10,927 bases of DNA. Source: Candidatus Puniceispirillum sp. (GTDB lineage: Bacteria > Pseudomonadota > Alphaproteobacteria > Puniceispirillales > Puniceispirillaceae). The notes below the pieces were generated by a model, which made no database searches, was not told the DNA's origin, and saw only the letters and a list, made by a program, of their open reading frames with translations. Made by a program: the position numbers and the translations under genes. Below, piece by piece: positions 1 to 8,624 of this stretch; the stretch's first letter is position 1; every line of letters begins with the position of its first letter. The stretch covers positions 1 to 10,927 of the forward strand of contig JADHLR010000044.1 in the NCBI GenBank assembly GCA_016780525.1, read 5' to 3'.

Positions 1-134
1 TGTCGAACCTAGGCCATATCGTCGCAGTTTAGGGGGCAAGCAAATCGGCTGACAAGCTCTGTCTTTTAGAATGCTTGATTTTCTCTGCGTAGAAATGTGC
101 ATTTGCTTTGGTTTTCTCAATATGCGCCTTGCAA

Positions 135-162
135 TTGCCGCAGTGCTGAACTATTCCATACT
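135..162 (+). promoter_or_regulatory. Weak sigma-70-type promoter candidate for the nuo operon
   Basis: A possible -35 box TTGCCG (135-140) lies 16 bases before a possible -10 box CATACT (157-162), about 44 bases upstream of the nuoA start. Both hexamers are imperfect, and an overlapping pair (TTGCAA at 129-134 with CTATTC at 151-156) is about as good. The position is sensible for an operon whose first gene starts at 206, but the call rests on matching by eye. No operator for a known regulator is evident. Confidence 0.25.
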
Positions 163-191
163 GGAGTTTTGTGCAGGGCTCATACCGGTCT

Positions 192-199
192 GGGGGGAG
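192..199 (+). promoter_or_regulatory. Strong Shine-Dalgarno of nuoA, fixing a TTG start
   Basis: The purine run GGGGGGAG ends six bases before the TTG at 206. This is optimal spacing, and there is no nearby ATG in the nuoA frame. The site therefore decides the unusual TTG start. A GTG at 199 overlaps the site but is out of frame with nuoA. Confidence 0.7.
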
Positions 200-205
200 T
201 GACAA

Positions 206-571
206 TTGGATATTTTTCTTGGTGAGTATTTACCCATCGCTGTGTTTTTTGCGATTGCCATCGTTTTGTCTGCAGCCTTTGTTTTATCCGCCTTTGTGTT
301 TGGCAACCAGCGCCCTGATGATGAAAAAATGGCCGCGTATGAATGTGGTTTTGATGCGTTTGATGATTCGCGTCGGCAATTTGATGTGCGCTTTTATCTG
401 GTCGCTATCCTGTTCATTATTTTCGATCTTGAAGTGGCGTTTCTGTTCCCATGGGCGGTTGCGCTTGGCGGCATCGGCCTGTTCGGGTTTTGGTCGATGA
501 TGCTGTTTTTGGCGGTGCTGACGGTCGGCTTTATTTATGAGTGGAAAAAGGGAGCTTTGGAATGGGAATAA
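206..571 (+). CDS. nuoA: NADH-quinone oxidoreductase subunit A (ND3 homologue)
   Basis: This is a small membrane subunit of complex I, 121 residues, at the junction of the membrane and peripheral arms. Three membrane helices are visible at about residues 8-32, 62-84 and 90-110. The loop between helices 1 and 2 carries the conserved YECGFD motif with Cys47. This is the loop that in mitochondrial ND3 lies near the quinone cavity and becomes exposed in the deactive state. Asp74 and Glu76 in helix 2 ([12 protein letters not shown]) match the acidic pair known from Escherichia coli NuoA. The start is TTG at 206, supported by a strong ribosome-binding site. The gene is first in the operon, and its stop overlaps the beginning of nuoB. 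Length and motifs fit the family, so identity is secure; only the start codon is slightly uncertain. Confidence 0.96.
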   Translation: MDIFLGEYLPIAVFFAIAIVLSAAFVLSAFVFGNQRPDDEKMAAYECGFDAFDDSRRQFDVRFYLVAILFIIFDLEVAFLFPWAVALGGIGLFGFWSMMLFLAVLTVGFIYEWKKGALEWE

Positions 572-1110
572 TGGATCCAGCAAAGGCGGCACCAATTCCT
601 CCCGGTGCTGATCAGGACGCGATCCTGCGCGCCGTTGGCGATGAAATCACCAACCGCGGTTTTGTCATTGCGAAGGCGGATAAATTATTTAACTGGGCAC
701 GCTCCGGATCTTTATGGCCGATGACCTTTGGTCTGGCCTGTTGTGCTGTTGAAATGATGCATTCTGCTGCCAGCCGTTATGACATGGATCGCTATGGCAT
801 GTTGTTCCGCCCAAGCCCACGGCAGTCGGATGTGATGATTGTGGCTGGCACCCTGACCAATAAAATGGCGCCGGCGTTGCGCCGCGTTTATGACCAGATG
901 CCGGAACCGCGTTGGGTGTTGTCGATGGGGTCATGCGCTAATGGCGGTGGTTACTATCATTACTCATATGCGGTGGTGCGCGGCTGTGACCGTATTGTGC
1001 CGGTTGATGTGTATGTGCCGGGTTGTCCGCCAACGGCAGAAGCGCTGATTTACGGGCTGCTCCAGCTACAAAAGAAGATTCGCCGCACGGCAACGATTGC
1101 CCGGGCTTAA
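562..1110 (+). CDS. nuoB: NADH-quinone oxidoreductase subunit B (PSST homologue, cluster N2)
   Basis: This Q-module subunit binds the terminal 4Fe-4S cluster N2, which passes electrons to quinone at the interface with NuoD. With the start at 562 the protein has 182 residues. The N2 ligands are all present: the tandem Cys60-Cys61 ([11 protein letters not shown]), Cys125 (GSCANGGG) and Cys155 ([10 protein letters not shown]). The longest frame opens at a GTG at 541, but ATG 562 has the ribosome-binding site GGGAG (550-554) seven bases upstream, so I prefer it. ATG 571 is also in frame but lies 16 bases from that site. The chosen start overlaps nuoA by 10 bases, which suggests translational coupling. 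The variable N-terminal 20 residues are normal for alphaproteobacterial NuoB. Confidence 0.96.
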   Translation: MGIMDPAKAAPIPPGADQDAILRAVGDEITNRGFVIAKADKLFNWARSGSLWPMTFGLACCAVEMMHSAASRYDMDRYGMLFRPSPRQSDVMIVAGTLTNKMAPALRRVYDQMPEPRWVLSMGSCANGGGYYHYSYAVVRGCDRIVPVDVYVPGCPPTAEALIYGLLQLQKKIRRTATIARA

Positions 1111-1118
1111 AGCCGGGT
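1097..1118 (+). other. Small GC-rich stem-loop across the nuoB stop codon
   Basis: CCCGG (1100-1104) can pair with CCGGG (1113-1117), extended by a short CT/AG pair after one bulged G. The nuoB stop codon sits in the loop region. No T-run follows, so it does not look like an intrinsic terminator. It may be an mRNA structure in the nuoB-nuoC spacer or simply chance in GC-rich sequence. Confidence 0.25.
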
Positions 1119-1163
1119 GTCTGATCATCAATGAGTTCACCACAAACAGCGAAGGGCGCTGTA

Positions 1164-1826
1164 ATGACCGAAACGAATATGCCTGACATGCCTGCGGCTG
1201 AAGACACAGAAACAGCGCTTATCACCATGGCTGATCATATTGCCGATGTTGTTGACACGATGACCGTGTCATGTGCGGTGGTGCGTGGCGAGATTGAATT
1301 GCGGGTGAACCCGGCCGACATTCCGCAGGTGTTAACATTGCTGCGTGGTGACCGGCAGGCTGCTTTTAACCAGTTGATCGACCTGACGGCTGTCGATTAC
1401 CCGGAACGCGAGGCGCGTTTTGATGTGGTGTATCTGATGCTGTCGATGAACAATAATATGCGCATGCGGCTTGTTGCCCCGGTTGCCGAAGGGCAAGCCA
1501 TTCCGTCGGTGACCAATCTGTTTCTGTCGGCCAATTGGGCAGAACGCGAAGTCTGGGATATGTTTGGGATTTTCTTTTCCGGACACCCGGATCTGCGGCG
1601 CTTGCTGACAGATTACGGCTTTGAGGGGCACCCGTTGCGCAAGGATTTCCCGCTGACGGGTCACGTTGAGGTGCGCTATGACGATACCCAAAGGCGGGTT
1701 GTGAATGAGCCGGTTCATCTGGTTCAGGAGTTTCGTGATTTCGATTTTTTGAGCCCATGGGAAGGTATGCAGACGCAAATCGCGCCAGATGCCCCCGGGC
1801 ATGATGATTCTGAGCAAAAAGGCTGA
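1164..1826 (+). CDS. nuoC: NADH-quinone oxidoreductase subunit C (30 kDa subunit)
   Basis: This Q-module subunit has no cofactor; it packs against NuoD and NuoI and stabilises the peripheral arm. The protein has 220 residues from ATG 1164. The family signature is clear at about residues 127-148 ([20 protein letters not shown]), followed by [17 protein letters not shown] at 150-166. The last 20 or so residues are acidic and probably disordered. An in-frame ATG at 1131 would add 11 residues but has no good ribosome-binding site, whereas GAAGGG (1151-1156) sits seven bases before 1164. nuoC is separate from nuoD, with nine bases between them. This is the usual alphaproteobacterial and mitochondrial arrangement, in contrast to the fused nuoCD of enterobacteria. 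Identity is secure; the start is moderately sure. Confidence 0.95.
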   Translation: MTETNMPDMPAAEDTETALITMADHIADVVDTMTVSCAVVRGEIELRVNPADIPQVLTLLRGDRQAAFNQLIDLTAVDYPEREARFDVVYLMLSMNNNMRMRLVAPVAEGQAIPSVTNLFLSANWAEREVWDMFGIFFSGHPDLRRLLTDYGFEGHPLRKDFPLTGHVEVRYDDTQRRVVNEPVHLVQEFRDFDFLSPWEGMQTQIAPDAPGHDDSEQKG

Positions 1827-1835
1827 CGGTGCGTT

Positions 1836-3014
1836 ATGGCTGAAATGCAAATTAAACCGATCACTATGAATTTTGGCCCACAGCACCCGGCGGCGCATGG
1901 CGTGTTGCGGCTGGTGCTGGAAATGGATGGTGAGGTGATTGAGCGGGCTGACCCGCATATTGGGCTATTGCACCGTGGCACCGAAAAACTGATCGAACAT
2001 AAAACCTATTTACAGGCTCTGCCCTATTTTGACCGGCTTGACTATGTGTCGCCGATGAATCAGGAACATGCATGGGCGCTGTCTGTCGAAAAAGCGCTTG
2101 GTATCGAGGTGCCGCGCCGTGCCCAATATATCCGCGTGTTATATTGCGAAATCGGGCGTATTTTGAACCATCTTCTAAATCTGACAACATTCGCCATTGA
2201 TGTTGGCGCAATGACACCATTGTTGTGGGGGTTTGAAGAGCGCGAGCATCTTATGGGGTTTTATGAACGTGCCTGTGGGGCGCGGCTCCATGCGGCCTAT
2301 TTCAGGCCGGGCGGTGTGCATCAGGATCTGCCGGATGATCTGCTGCGCGATATCCGCAACTGGGCGCAAAAATTCCCGGATTTTATCAATGATCTGGAAA
2401 CGCTATTGACGGAAAACCGCATATTCAAACAACGCACAGTTGATATTGGCGTGATCAGTTATGAGGATGCCTTGTCGCTTGGTGTCACCGGGCCATGTCT
2501 GCGCGGCTCGGGTGTTGCGTGGGATTTGCGTAAAACCCAGCCATATGATGCCTATGATGAGATGGATTTTGATATTCCGATTGGCAAGACCGGTGATTGT
2601 TACGCGCGTTATCTGGTGCGGGTTGAAGAAATGCGCCAGTCACTGCGGATTATTGAACAGGCGATTGATGGCATGCCAAGCGGCCCGGTCATTGCGCAAA
2701 ATAACAAAGTCACCCCGCCTGACCGGGGACAGATGAAGCAGTCGATGGAAGCGCTTATCCATCACTTCAAATTATATACTGAAGGCTTTCATGTGCCTGA
2801 GGGCGAAAGCTATACAGCCGTCGAAGCACCAAAAGGTGAGTTTGGCGTTTATCTGGTGTCGGATGGCACGAATAAGCCTTATCGCTGTAAAATCCGGGCA
2901 CCGGGGTTTTATTTTATGGCGGCGGTGGATCATTTGTCGCGCGGACATATGCTCGCCGACTCCGTCGCCATTATTGGTTCGCTTGATATCGTGTTTGGTG
3001 AGATTGACAGATGA
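1836..3014 (+). CDS. nuoD: NADH-quinone oxidoreductase subunit D (49 kDa subunit)
   Basis: This is the quinone-site subunit of complex I, descended from the large subunit of NiFe hydrogenases but without a metal centre. It has 392 residues, the usual alphaproteobacterial length. The N-terminal loop [12 protein letters not shown] has His17 and His21; His21 corresponds to the quinone-contacting His59 of the bovine subunit. Tyr70 in YFDRLDYVS corresponds to the tyrosine that hydrogen-bonds the quinone head group. The conserved C-terminus VFGEIDR is intact. The ribosome-binding site before ATG 1836 is weak, so translation may depend on coupling from nuoC, which stops nine bases upstream. The last codon and stop overlap the nuoE start in an ATGA junction. 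Confidence 0.97.
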   Translation: MAEMQIKPITMNFGPQHPAAHGVLRLVLEMDGEVIERADPHIGLLHRGTEKLIEHKTYLQALPYFDRLDYVSPMNQEHAWALSVEKALGIEVPRRAQYIRVLYCEIGRILNHLLNLTTFAIDVGAMTPLLWGFEEREHLMGFYERACGARLHAAYFRPGGVHQDLPDDLLRDIRNWAQKFPDFINDLETLLTENRIFKQRTVDIGVISYEDALSLGVTGPCLRGSGVAWDLRKTQPYDAYDEMDFDIPIGKTGDCYARYLVRVEEMRQSLRIIEQAIDGMPSGPVIAQNNKVTPPDRGQMKQSMEALIHHFKLYTEGFHVPEGESYTAVEAPKGEFGVYLVSDGTNKPYRCKIRAPGFYFMAAVDHLSRGHMLADSVAIIGSLDIVFGEIDR

Positions 3015-3667
3015 GTATTGATGACCGCATTGCATCAGACCAGCCGAAAAGCTTTAAATTTACGGCTGAGAATGAAAAAGAGATAAAGCGTATCATCGCA
3101 AAATATCCAAAAGGCCGTCAGGCCAGTGCGGTTATGCCTTTGCTTGATCTGGCACAGCGCCAGCATGACAACTGGATTCCGATGGCGGCGATCGAAGCCA
3201 TTGCGGTGCGGCTGGATATGGCGGAAATCCGCGTTTTGGAAGTCGCCACATTTTACACCATGTTCAATCTGAAACCGGTTGGTAAATATTTTTTACAGGC
3301 CTGCACAACAACACCATGCTGGTTGCGTGGGTCAGACGAAATGATGCGCTGTATCAAGGATCGCTATGGTATTGCGTCGGGGCAGACATCTGATTGTGGC
3401 CGGTTTTCGCTGCTTGAGGTTGAATGTCTTGGTGCCTGTGTGAATGCACCTATTTTGCAGGTGAATGATGATTTTTACGAAGACCTTGATTACCAAACAA
3501 CCGGCGCGCTGCTTGACTCGCTGGAAGCTGACGCGCCGTTACCGGTCGGCTCGGTAGTGGGTAGATCCGGCTCTGAAGCCAGCGGTGGTGGCACCACACT
3601 TGCAGCGGTAAAATCTGGCAAATCAGCCACATCGACATCAAAAAAGCGGGGATCGGCACATGCTTAA
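3011..3667 (+). CDS. nuoE: NADH-quinone oxidoreductase subunit E (24 kDa subunit, cluster N1a)
   Basis: This N-module subunit has a thioredoxin-like fold and carries the 2Fe-2S cluster N1a next to the FMN of NuoF. The protein has 218 residues. The cluster ligands are Cys98 and Cys103 (ACTTTPC) and Cys139 and Cys143 ([10 protein letters not shown]). The N-terminal helical part (about 15-95) includes the typical VATFYTMF segment. After about residue 178 comes a tail of 40 residues rich in Ser, Gly, Ala and Lys that ends in a basic stretch. E. coli NuoE (about 166 residues) lacks such a tail, while Paracoccus and other alphaproteobacterial homologues have extended C-termini. The gene overlaps nuoD by four bases and nuoF by eight. 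The tail-coding DNA contains the nuoF ribosome-binding site. Confidence 0.96.
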   Translation: MSIDDRIASDQPKSFKFTAENEKEIKRIIAKYPKGRQASAVMPLLDLAQRQHDNWIPMAAIEAIAVRLDMAEIRVLEVATFYTMFNLKPVGKYFLQACTTTPCWLRGSDEMMRCIKDRYGIASGQTSDCGRFSLLEVECLGACVNAPILQVNDDFYEDLDYQTTGALLDSLEADAPLPVGSVVGRSGSEASGGGTTLAAVKSGKSATSTSKKRGSAHA

Positions 3668-4952
3668 AGATGCAGACCGTATTTTTACGAATATTTATGG
3701 CTGGGCAGATCCCGGGCTGAAAGGTGCCAAGGCGCGCGGCGATTGGGACGGCACCGCCAAGCTGTTAAAACTTGGCCATGATGAAATTGTCGAACGGATC
3801 AAAGCCTCTGGTTTGCGGGGGCGCGGTGGTGCCGGCTTTCCGACCGGACTCAAATGGTCTTTTATGCCGAAAGAAGTGAAAGATCGGCCGCATTATCTGG
3901 TGGTAAATGCGGATGAGTCAGAACCCGGCACATGCAAGGATCGGGATATCATCCGGCATGAGCCGCATAAATTGCTGGAAGGCTGTGTGGTTGCCGGCTT
4001 TGCGATGCAGGCGCATGCGGCCTATATCTATATCCGCGGTGAATTCGTCAATGAAGCGCGGCGCTTGCAGGCGGCTATTGACGAGGCCTATGACGCCGGT
4101 CTTTTAGGGAAAAATGCGGCGAAATCTGGCTGGGATTTTGATATTTATCTGCATCGCGGTGCCGGCGCTTATATTTGCGGCGAAGAAACAGCCTTGCTGG
4201 AATCGCTTGAAGGTAAAAAAGGCCAGCCACGCCTAAAACCTCCATTTCCGGCGGGTGTCGGGCTTTATGGCTGTCCAACGACGGTAAATAACGTCGAATC
4301 AATCGCTGTGGCACCGACGATTTTGCGGCGCGGTGCCAGCTGGTTTGCCGGGCTTGGCAAGGAAAACAACACCGGCACCAAGCTGTTTTGTATTTCCGGC
4401 CATGTCAACAAGCCCTGTAATGTCGAAGAAGAAATGGGCATTCCTTTGCGGGAATTGTTGGAGAAACATGCTGGTGGTGTGCGTGGCGGCTGGGATAATT
4501 TACTTGCGGTAATTCCCGGCGGGTCATCAACCCCACTTATGCCGATTGATGTTTGTGCCGATATCACGATGGATTTTGATGCGCTGCGCAATGCCGGTAC
4601 CGGGCTTGGTACGGCTGGCGTGATTGTGATGGATAAAAGCACCGATATCGTCAAGGCGATTGCCCGGCTTTCGTATTTTTACAAGCATGAATCCTGCGGC
4701 CAATGCACCCCGTGTCGTGAAGGCACCGGCTGGATGTGGCGGATGATGGAACGGTTGGTACGCGGCGAGGCGGAAAACCACGAAATTGACACGCTAGAGC
4801 AGGTAACGCGGCAAATTGAAGGCCATACAATATGTGCCCTTGGTGATGCGGCTGCCTGGCCGATACAGGGGCTGATCAAGCATTTTCGGCCAGAGATTGA
4901 GCGGCGGATCGCGGCACGCCATGCCGTCGATGCGGTGGCGGCAGCAGAATAG
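3660..4952 (+). CDS. nuoF: NADH-quinone oxidoreductase subunit F (51 kDa; NADH, FMN, cluster N3)
   Basis: This is the electron-entry subunit: it binds NADH and FMN and passes electrons to 4Fe-4S cluster N3. The protein has 430 residues, the usual family length. The glycine-rich flavin/nucleotide-binding motif [16 protein letters not shown] spans 51-66. [14 protein letters not shown] (83-96) follows, then [19 protein letters not shown] (167-185) and the PTTVNNVES segment at 206-214. The N3 ligands are Cys346, Cys349 and Cys352 ([15 protein letters not shown]) and Cys392 (HTICALGD). ATG 3660 has GGGGA (3648-3652) seven bases upstream. The gene starts inside the end of nuoE, as expected for two subunits that form one heterodimer. 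The C-terminus ends in a short Ala-rich tail. I see no truncation or missing residue. Confidence 0.98.
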   Translation: MLKDADRIFTNIYGWADPGLKGAKARGDWDGTAKLLKLGHDEIVERIKASGLRGRGGAGFPTGLKWSFMPKEVKDRPHYLVVNADESEPGTCKDRDIIRHEPHKLLEGCVVAGFAMQAHAAYIYIRGEFVNEARRLQAAIDEAYDAGLLGKNAAKSGWDFDIYLHRGAGAYICGEETALLESLEGKKGQPRLKPPFPAGVGLYGCPTTVNNVESIAVAPTILRRGASWFAGLGKENNTGTKLFCISGHVNKPCNVEEEMGIPLRELLEKHAGGVRGGWDNLLAVIPGGSSTPLMPIDVCADITMDFDALRNAGTGLGTAGVIVMDKSTDIVKAIARLSYFYKHESCGQCTPCREGTGWMWRMMERLVRGEAENHEIDTLEQVTRQIEGHTICALGDAAAWPIQGLIKHFRPEIERRIAARHAVDAVAAAE

Positions 4953-4969
4953 GAAGCGGAAAAACAGCC

Positions 4970-7030
4970 ATGCCCAAGCTAACGGTAAATGATATCGAGG
5001 TTGATGTTGAAGACGGGTCAACCGTGTTGCATGCGTGCGAAGCGGCTGGTGTAGAGATACCCCGGTTTTGTTATCACGACAGGCTGTCGATTGCCGGCAA
5101 TTGCCGGATGTGTCTGGTCGATATGGAGCGTGCGCCAAAGCCGATTGCCTCTTGTGCGATGCCGGCTGGCGACGGCATGGTCATTCGCACGGACACGGAT
5201 CGTGTCAAAAAGGCGCGCGAAGGGGTGATGGAATTTCTGCTGATCAATCACCCGCTGGATTGCCCGATTTGTGATCAGGGCGGGGAATGTGACTTGCAGG
5301 ATCAGGCCATGGGCTATGGGCTTGATGGGTCGCGTTTTTCTGAAAATAAGCGGGCTGTTGATAACAAACATATGGGGCCGCTGATCAGTACGGTGATGAC
5401 CCGCTGTATCCATTGCACACGCTGTGTCAGATTTGCCACCGAGGTGGCTGGGGTGCCTGAACTTGGCGCTATCGGTCGTGGTGAAACTATGGAGATCACC
5501 ACCTATCTGGAAAAAACACTGGCCTCTGAATTATCGGCCAATGTGATTGATTTATGTCCGGTTGGTGCGCTGACATCGCGGCCCTATGCCTTTACCGCCC
5601 GTCCGTGGGAATTGAACAAAACCGAATCAATCGATGTGATGGATGCCGTTGGCAGTAATATTCGCGTCGATGCGCGTGGTGCGCAGGTGATGCGGGTCCT
5701 GCCACGGCTGAATGAAGATGTGAATGAAGAATGGATTTCGGATAAAACGCGCTATGCTATTGACGGCCTGCGGCGGCAGCGGCTCGACCGCCCCTATGCG
5801 CGTGGCCGCGATGCTAAATTACAGCCGATCAGCTGGGACGAGGCGCTGCAAACAGTGGCCGGCAAGCTGCGCAAGGCGAAAGCCAACCGGGTGGCGGCGA
5901 TTGCCGGTAATCAATGTGATGCTGAATCAATGTTTGCCCTGAAAAGCCTGATGGCGCGTCTTGGCAGCCCGCATTTGGATTGCCGACAGGATGGCGCTAA
6001 AATTGGTGGTGCGCGGTCTGGCTATCTGTTTAATTCAACAATTGCCGGTATTGACGATGCTGATGCTTTGTTGATTGTTGGCAGTAACCCGCGACTAGAA
6101 GCGGCTGTGCTGAATGCGCGGATCAGACGCAATTGGCTGGCAACGCAGATGCCGATCGGGGTGATTGGGCAGGATGCAGATCTTACCTATGCAACACAGT
6201 GGCTTGGTGATGATGCGACAGTGTTGGATGAGCTGCTGGCTGGCAAACATAAATTTGCGGCGAAATTGAAAAAGGCCAAACGCCCGATGATCATCCTGGG
6301 GATGGGGGCACTGCGGCGTGCTGATGGGGCGGCCATTCTTGGCAGATCGCGGCAGCTTGCCGAGGCCTATGGGGTCGTGACCGATAAATGGAACGGCTTT
6401 AACATTCTGCATAACGCCGCCGGACGTGTTGCCGGACTCGATATGGGGTTTGTGCCGGGGCGTGGCGGTATGGATGTGGCTGGCATGGCCGCCGCCGCCA
6501 AATCCGGCGCGCTTGATGTGGTGTGGTCGTTGGGCGCTGATGAAATTGACTTTGCTGATTTTCAGTCAAGTTTTATCATCTATCAGGGACATCATGGCGA
6601 TGCCGGGGCGCATCATGCTGATATTGTTCTGCCCGGCGCCGCCTATACAGAAAAAGATGGTATTTATCTGAATACCGAAGGCAGGGTGCAATATGCCAAC
6701 CGGGCGGCATTCCCACCGGGTGAGGCGCGCGAAGACTGGGCGATTATCCGCGCTGTGTCTGGTGCGATTGGTAAATCAATTGGTATGGATAGCCTTGCCG
6801 AACTGCGCGCCGCATTATGTGAAGCGGTGCCACATTTTGCCATGCCGGATCAGATTTTTCCGGCGAAATGGGCAAAATTTGGGGGCCGGGCCAAACTGGC
6901 GGCGCAACCAGTCACAAACGCAATCGATAATTTCTACATGACCTGTGCGATTAGCCGGGCGTCAGAGACGATGGCAGAATGCCGCCGTGCGCAACAGGCT
7001 GATGTTGCTGGCACGGTAGCTGCGGAGTGA
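4970..7030 (+). CDS. nuoG: NADH-quinone oxidoreductase subunit G (75 kDa subunit)
   Basis: This is the largest N-module subunit and carries the electron wire from NuoF towards NuoI. It has 686 residues. The N-terminal ferredoxin-like domain holds 2Fe-2S N1b (Cys34, Cys45, Cys48, Cys62). It is followed by N5 with its histidine ligand (His94, Cys98, Cys101, Cys107 in [14 protein letters not shown]) and N4 (Cys146, Cys149, Cys152, Cys196). From about 220 on it is a molybdopterin-oxidoreductase-like domain, which in this family carries no molybdenum. The extra Cys-x2-Cys-x3-Cys motif for cluster N7, seen in E. coli and Thermus, is absent, and the length matches alphaproteobacterial and mitochondrial forms rather than the roughly 900-residue E. 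coli type. The start ATG 4970 follows AGGAAGCGGA (4951-4960). A gap of 17 bases separates it from nuoF. Confidence 0.97.
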   Translation: MPKLTVNDIEVDVEDGSTVLHACEAAGVEIPRFCYHDRLSIAGNCRMCLVDMERAPKPIASCAMPAGDGMVIRTDTDRVKKAREGVMEFLLINHPLDCPICDQGGECDLQDQAMGYGLDGSRFSENKRAVDNKHMGPLISTVMTRCIHCTRCVRFATEVAGVPELGAIGRGETMEITTYLEKTLASELSANVIDLCPVGALTSRPYAFTARPWELNKTESIDVMDAVGSNIRVDARGAQVMRVLPRLNEDVNEEWISDKTRYAIDGLRRQRLDRPYARGRDAKLQPISWDEALQTVAGKLRKAKANRVAAIAGNQCDAESMFALKSLMARLGSPHLDCRQDGAKIGGARSGYLFNSTIAGIDDADALLIVGSNPRLEAAVLNARIRRNWLATQMPIGVIGQDADLTYATQWLGDDATVLDELLAGKHKFAAKLKKAKRPMIILGMGALRRADGAAILGRSRQLAEAYGVVTDKWNGFNILHNAAGRVAGLDMGFVPGRGGMDVAGMAAAAKSGALDVVWSLGADEIDFADFQSSFIIYQGHHGDAGAHHADIVLPGAAYTEKDGIYLNTEGRVQYANRAAFPPGEAREDWAIIRAVSGAIGKSIGMDSLAELRAALCEAVPHFAMPDQIFPAKWAKFGGRAKLAAQPVTNAIDNFYMTCAISRASETMAECRRAQQADVAGTVAAE

Positions 7031-7035
7031 CTGTG

Positions 7036-8061
7036 ATGATGGATTTTCTAACCCATGCGTGGACGCGCGAGCTTGGCTGGATCTTGTTACAGATTCTGGT
7101 CGTTATCGGGCCTTTGCTGATCGCTGTTGCCTATTTGACGTTGGCCGAGCGGCGCGTCATCGGATTTATGCAATTGCGGCGCGGGCCGAATGTGGTCGGG
7201 CCTTTCGGGATGTTCCAGCCATTTGCTGATGCGCTGAAGCTGATGGCCAAAGAAACCATCTTGCCGGCTGGTGCCAATAAGGTGGTGTTTCTGTTCGCGC
7301 CGATGCTGACATTTATTTTGTCATTGGTCGCATGGGCGGTGATTCCGTTTGATGAAGGGCTGGTGATTGCCGATATCAATGTCGGTATTTTATATCTGTT
7401 TGCGGTGTCGTCGCTTGGTGTTTACGGCGTCATTATGGCGGGCTGGGCCAGTAACTCTAAATATGCCTTTTTGGGCGCGCTGCGCTCGGCCGCGCAGATG
7501 GTGTCCTATGAAGTGTCGATGGGACTGGTGATTATTACGGTGCTGTTATGTGCCGGTTCGTTAAACCTGTCCGAGATTGTTGAGGCGCAGCGTGGCATGT
7601 GGTTTGCGCTGCCGCTATTGCCGATGTTTGTGGTGTTTTTCATCTCAACATTGGCTGAAACAAACCGTGCGCCATTTGACTTGCCGGAAGGCGAGTCAGA
7701 GCTTGTTGCCGGTTATTTCGTTGAATATTCGTCGATGTCATTTGCGCTATTTTTCCTTGGCGAATATGCCAATATGATTTTGATGAGCAGCATGACGGTA
7801 ATCCTGTTCCTCGGCGGATGGCTGCCACCATTTGATATCTGGCCGCTGAATATAATCCCCGGGCCATTGTGGTTTATTTTGAAAATCATTTTGGTGCTGT
7901 TTGTGTTCTTGTGGGTGCGGGCCACCACGCCGCGCTATAGGTACGACCAGTTGATGCGGCTTGGTTGGAAAATTTTCCTGCCGTTTTCATTGATTTACGT
8001 TGTGCTGACGGCGGGCTATTTGCTTGCTTCCGGTAATTTGCCCGCTGTGGCACTCGGCTAA
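7036..8061 (+). CDS. nuoH: NADH-quinone oxidoreductase subunit H (ND1 homologue)
   Basis: This membrane subunit forms the quinone entry channel and the first part of the proton path. It has 341 residues from ATG 7036, with about eight membrane helices. The conserved [16 protein letters not shown] lies at 37-52, [18 protein letters not shown] at 137-154, and the acidic cytoplasmic loop [15 protein letters not shown] at 208-222, which lines the E-channel near the quinone cavity. The frame contains four closely spaced possible starts (GTG 7027, GTG 7033, ATG 7036, ATG 7039). GGAG at 7024-7027 gives the best spacing (eight bases) to ATG 7036. If the first GTG were used, the gene would overlap the nuoG stop by four bases. 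Identity is certain; the start is uncertain by a few residues. Confidence 0.96.
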   Translation: MMDFLTHAWTRELGWILLQILVVIGPLLIAVAYLTLAERRVIGFMQLRRGPNVVGPFGMFQPFADALKLMAKETILPAGANKVVFLFAPMLTFILSLVAWAVIPFDEGLVIADINVGILYLFAVSSLGVYGVIMAGWASNSKYAFLGALRSAAQMVSYEVSMGLVIITVLLCAGSLNLSEIVEAQRGMWFALPLLPMFVVFFISTLAETNRAPFDLPEGESELVAGYFVEYSSMSFALFFLGEYANMILMSSMTVILFLGGWLPPFDIWPLNIIPGPLWFILKIILVLFVFLWVRATTPRYRYDQLMRLGWKIFLPFSLIYVVLTAGYLLASGNLPAVALG

Positions 8062-8074
8062 AGGATGTGAAGTT

Positions 8075-8566
8075 ATGATGTCAGCAGTTTCAAATGCATT
8101 GCGCTCATTTCTTTTGCTTGAATTGGGCAAAGGCTTGTTCCTGACCTTAAAATATTTTTTCAAGCCAAAGGTCACGATCAATTACCCGTATGAAAAAGGC
8201 AGCTTATCACCGCGGTTTCGTGGTGAGCATGCGTTACGTCGCTATCCGAATGGCGAGGAACGTTGTATTGCCTGCAAGTTATGTGAAGCGGTGTGTCCGG
8301 CACAGGCGATCACAATTGAAGCCGAGCCGCGCGGCGATGGCAGCCGCCGTACCACGCGCTATGATATTGATATGACGAAATGTATTTACTGCGGCTTTTG
8401 TCAGGAAGCCTGTCCGGTAGATGCCATTGTCGAGGGGCCGAATTTCGAATTTGCCACCGAAACCCGCGAAGAGTTGTATTACGACAAAGATAAATTACTG
8501 GCGAATGGCGATCGCTGGGAAACTGAAATTGCCCGTAACCTCGCCGCTGATGCGCGCTGGCGCTAG
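8075..8566 (+). CDS. nuoI: NADH-quinone oxidoreductase subunit I (TYKY homologue, clusters N6a/N6b)
   Basis: This 8Fe ferredoxin-like subunit relays electrons from NuoG to cluster N2 in NuoB. It has 163 residues, the typical alphaproteobacterial size. The two 4Fe-4S motifs are [12 protein letters not shown] (Cys64, 67, 70, 74) and [12 protein letters not shown] (Cys103, 106, 109, 113). As in other 8Fe ferredoxins, the last Cys of each motif is expected to ligate the other cluster. The N-terminal amphipathic helix (about 5-30) contacts the membrane. The same frame opens at a TTG at 8024 inside nuoH, but that extension does not look like the family. ATG 8075, with AAGGA (8061-8065 region) upstream, gives the normal N-terminus; ATG 8078 is also possible. 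It lies 13 bases after nuoH and is followed by the duplicated spacer before nuoJ. Confidence 0.97.
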   Translation: MMSAVSNALRSFLLLELGKGLFLTLKYFFKPKVTINYPYEKGSLSPRFRGEHALRRYPNGEERCIACKLCEAVCPAQAITIEAEPRGDGSRRTTRYDIDMTKCIYCGFCQEACPVDAIVEGPNFEFATETREELYYDKDKLLANGDRWETEIARNLAADARWR

Positions 8567-8606
8567 GCCGGTATGGAATTGATACAGGCCGGTATGGAAT
8601 TGATAC
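8565..8606 (+). repeat. Perfect 21-bp tandem duplication between nuoI and nuoJ
   Basis: Two identical adjacent 21-bp units occupy 8565-8585 and 8586-8606. Each begins AGGCCGGTATGG and ends AATTGATAC. A third copy begins with the shared AGG at 8607-8609 and then diverges. The first unit starts in the last two bases of the nuoI TAG stop. The unit length is a multiple of three, so the duplication repeats a seven-codon block within the mini-ORF described separately. No inverted repeat or target-site pattern suggests a mobile element. Replication slippage is the simplest origin. Confidence 0.9.
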
Positions 8607-8623
8607 AGGAAAGACAGTCGTAA
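8573..8623 (+). CDS. Putative 16-codon mini-ORF in the nuoI-nuoJ spacer
   Basis: The duplicated spacer contains an ATG at 8573 that opens a 16-codon frame reading MELIQAGMELIQERQS and ending at TAA 8621-8623, a single base before the nuoJ ATG. A second ATG at 8594 would give the last nine residues. The AGG at 8565-8567 is only a weak ribosome-binding site, though ribosomes finishing nuoI at 8566 could restart here. If translated, it would bring ribosomes to the nuoJ start and so act as a coupling leader. It may equally be a chance frame. I know of no protein family it belongs to. Confidence 0.25.
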   Translation: MELIQAGMELIQERQS

Positions 8624-8624
8624 A

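Larger units (their letters stand above)
1..205. other. Non-coding leader upstream of nuoA
   Basis: I find no convincing gene here. One forward frame is open only from the left edge to a stop at 50-52 and the other two close earlier, so an upstream gene ending just inside the window cannot be identified or excluded. There is no tRNA or recognisable riboswitch. The stretch is AT-richer than the genes around 60-120, as expected for a regulatory leader. It should contain the operon promoter if transcription starts inside the window. Confidence 0.6.

Noticed and set aside
51..67. Possible terminator of an upstream gene: GACA/TGTC stem followed by TTTT
   Set aside because: The stem has only four pairs with a five-base loop and four Ts, too weak to distinguish from chance, and no upstream gene is identifiable.
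171..500. Forward open frame of 109 codons overlapping nuoA
   Set aside because: It is a shifted-frame shadow of nuoA, whose protein matches its family over its full length. The shadow has no recognisable motif.
1332..1958. Antisense open frame of 208 codons opposite nuoC and the start of nuoD
   Set aside because: It lies wholly opposite two strongly conserved genes, has no ribosome-binding site or family resemblance that I can see, and its residue mix (His-, Gln- and Arg-rich) is typical of a reverse-strand shadow.
5088..5107. Palindrome TTGCCGGCAA with an adjacent repeated TTGCCGG in nuoG
   Set aside because: It encodes the conserved segment between N1b ligands, and GCCGG words are common throughout these genes from codon preference, so no separate function is needed.
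4970..7030. NuoG as a formate dehydrogenase or other molybdopterin enzyme
   Set aside because: The C-terminal domain is molybdopterin-oxidoreductase-like, but the N1b/N5/N4 ligand pattern, the position in the nuo operon and the length identify it as NuoG, which has no molybdenum cofactor.
8024..8074. N-terminal extension of nuoI from TTG 8024
   Set aside because: It lies inside the nuoH coding end, adds a sequence unlike NuoI, and ATG 8075 gives the normal family N-terminus and length.
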